From positions 124,001 to 188,000 of the forward strand of contig VTPC01003925.1 in NCBI GenBank assembly GCA_011009095.1: a DNA stretch of 64,000 nucleotides. Reading direction: 5' to 3'. Position 1 is the first letter of the stretch. Every line of letters starts with the position of its first letter. The notes below the pieces were generated by a model that worked only from the letters and a program-made list of their open reading frames with translations, was not told the DNA's origin and did not search any database. Of this stretch, positions 63,120 to 64,000 are shown in pieces. The stretch is from Ignelater luminosus (taxonomy: Eukaryota > Arthropoda > Insecta > Coleoptera > Elateridae). The position numbers and the translations under genes are program-made.

Positions 63120-63275
63120 GGTTTTAAAGAAATTTGGGGTTTTAGATTTTGACGAATTGAAATAAAAACAATAAATTGATCTCTAAAATAGGCGACTCTT
63201 TTCCAATTTAACCAAACGGTTTGCGTTTCGAAGATTTCATGGATGGGCCACGAATTTTAGACGCACTGTATACGT
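63120..63275. repeat. Dispersed repeat, copy 2 (partner at 23.56 kb)
   Basis: Shares AAATTGATCTCTAAAATAG, CTTTTCCAATTTAACC and the GACGCACTGTA end with the copy in PGM2 intron 1, in the same order and orientation. There is no coding potential. Confidence 0.5.
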
Positions 63276-64000
63276 TATGTGTTTCCAAAGTTAAAAGATC
63301 ATTTTAAATAATTATGTAAAACTCATAAACGAAGACAAAATAATCTAGGCCTAGTTAAAATAATTTTAGCAATTCGATATGATAAAAGAAATGAAACATA
63401 CATAGAATGATAAATAATCTCTTTACGTCCCTGGTAGATCGTGTGTTTTAAGCCATATCATACTAAATGTACTCTGCTGTAATTTCATAATGCATGAATT
63501 CTTCTTAAAGTAAGTACTTAAAAGTTAGAAATCACTATATTGTGAAACAACTGAAAATACTCTGAAACGTATACGTGCAATTCGAGTGTCAAATCAAGTA
63601 CGGGAGCAAACGGGATGAAATTTCTCGGAAAATCGAAATCCACGTATTTCAGACTAGAATGATCCACCTCCCTTTAATTACTTTGATTTGCATAAAAAAG
63701 ACAATTTTACAGGACAACTAGCGTGAAATTATGAAATAAACAACGTTCAAACTAAAATTGTTCTGTTTATCTGTGAAATAAAACTTACGTAGCACATGGA
63801 TTTATACCAATTAGCTACTTATCTAATACAGTTACTATCAGTATTATTATTTTTTTATGGGCAGAGATTTTTGTCACCTTCAGTGTTTTTCATAGCGAGG
63901 AAATAGTGAAGGTTATGTTTATAATGCTTATTGCTGTTGTTTTTCAGAATTACACGTTTCATTTTTTTTAATGCATTTGTTTTCATTTTATAACCGCAAA

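Larger units (their letters stand above)
57813..64000. other. Distal region without a recognised gene
   Basis: After the 3' UTR of the orphan gene, no exon with matching splice sites or known domain was found. The frames at 59430-59630, 61238-61486, 62390-62632 and 62483-62716 lack domains, and the last two are on opposite strands of the same DNA. A part near 62340-62880 is less AT-rich, with a short GCAGCAGCAGCAAGCAGC run. A foldback and a dispersed repeat are listed separately. Later exons of the Fuseless-like gene could lie here unrecognised or beyond the window. Confidence 0.5.

Overview
This is a gene-sparse, AT-rich segment of an animal nuclear genome. Small phase-consistent exons with GT-AG introns, many decayed mariner/Tc1 and non-LTR elements, and a Fuseless-type gene all point to an insect. 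A beetle is plausible, but the sequence does not prove the order. No bacterial operon, CRISPR array, rRNA or tRNA was recognised. A 400-base run of N (39247-39646) is an assembly gap.

Layout. (1) 753-3140 and 10959-14958, + strand: two tandem copies of an ACSF2-type acyl-CoA synthetase (medium-chain acyl-CoA ligase). Each has 8 recognised exons, and six consecutive internal exons have identical lengths in the two copies. The spacer holds a mariner with intact ends but a dead transposase, a minisatellite and other repeats. (2) 14959-19201: no host gene, but a decayed non-LTR retrotransposon lies at about 15.7-17.3 kb, with a related fragment at 3.63-4.03 kb. (3) 19202-30764, - strand: a complete 8-exon phosphoglucomutase-2 gene (603 aa). 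Its 8.3 kb first intron holds an RTE-like relic, MITE-like repeats and a TAATTA-rich stretch. (4) 31511-41042, + strand: a 5-exon STARD10-like START-domain lipid-transfer gene (255 aa), head to head with PGM2 across about 750 bp. Its 8.2 kb first intron holds an apparently intact DD41D Tc1/mariner-type transposon (361-aa transposase, 31-bp perfect terminal inverted repeats, TA duplications) and a Tc1 fragment cut by the assembly gap. (5) 42489-43154, +: three small phase-matched exons that look like the start of a type II membrane protein, with no later exons found. (6) 47713-48357, +: a 215-codon exon with the paired WRGxW and transmembrane layout of Fuseless. (7) 53032-57812, +: a two-exon gene for an unrecognised 341-aa single-pass membrane protein. 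(8) 57813-64000: no gene recognised; it holds a 141-bp foldback and a MITE-like repeat.

How the genes relate. The recognised genes form no pathway cluster. ACSF2 activates fatty acids, PGM2 interconverts pentose and hexose phosphates, STARD10-type proteins move phospholipids and Fuseless is a presynaptic membrane protein. The structural points of interest are the ACSF2 duplication, the shared PGM2/STARD10 promoter region with a giant first intron on each side, the intact DD41D element, a ~329-bp tandem duplication at 51.1-51.7 kb and the orphan membrane-protein gene. I found no evidence for a wholly new multi-gene system.
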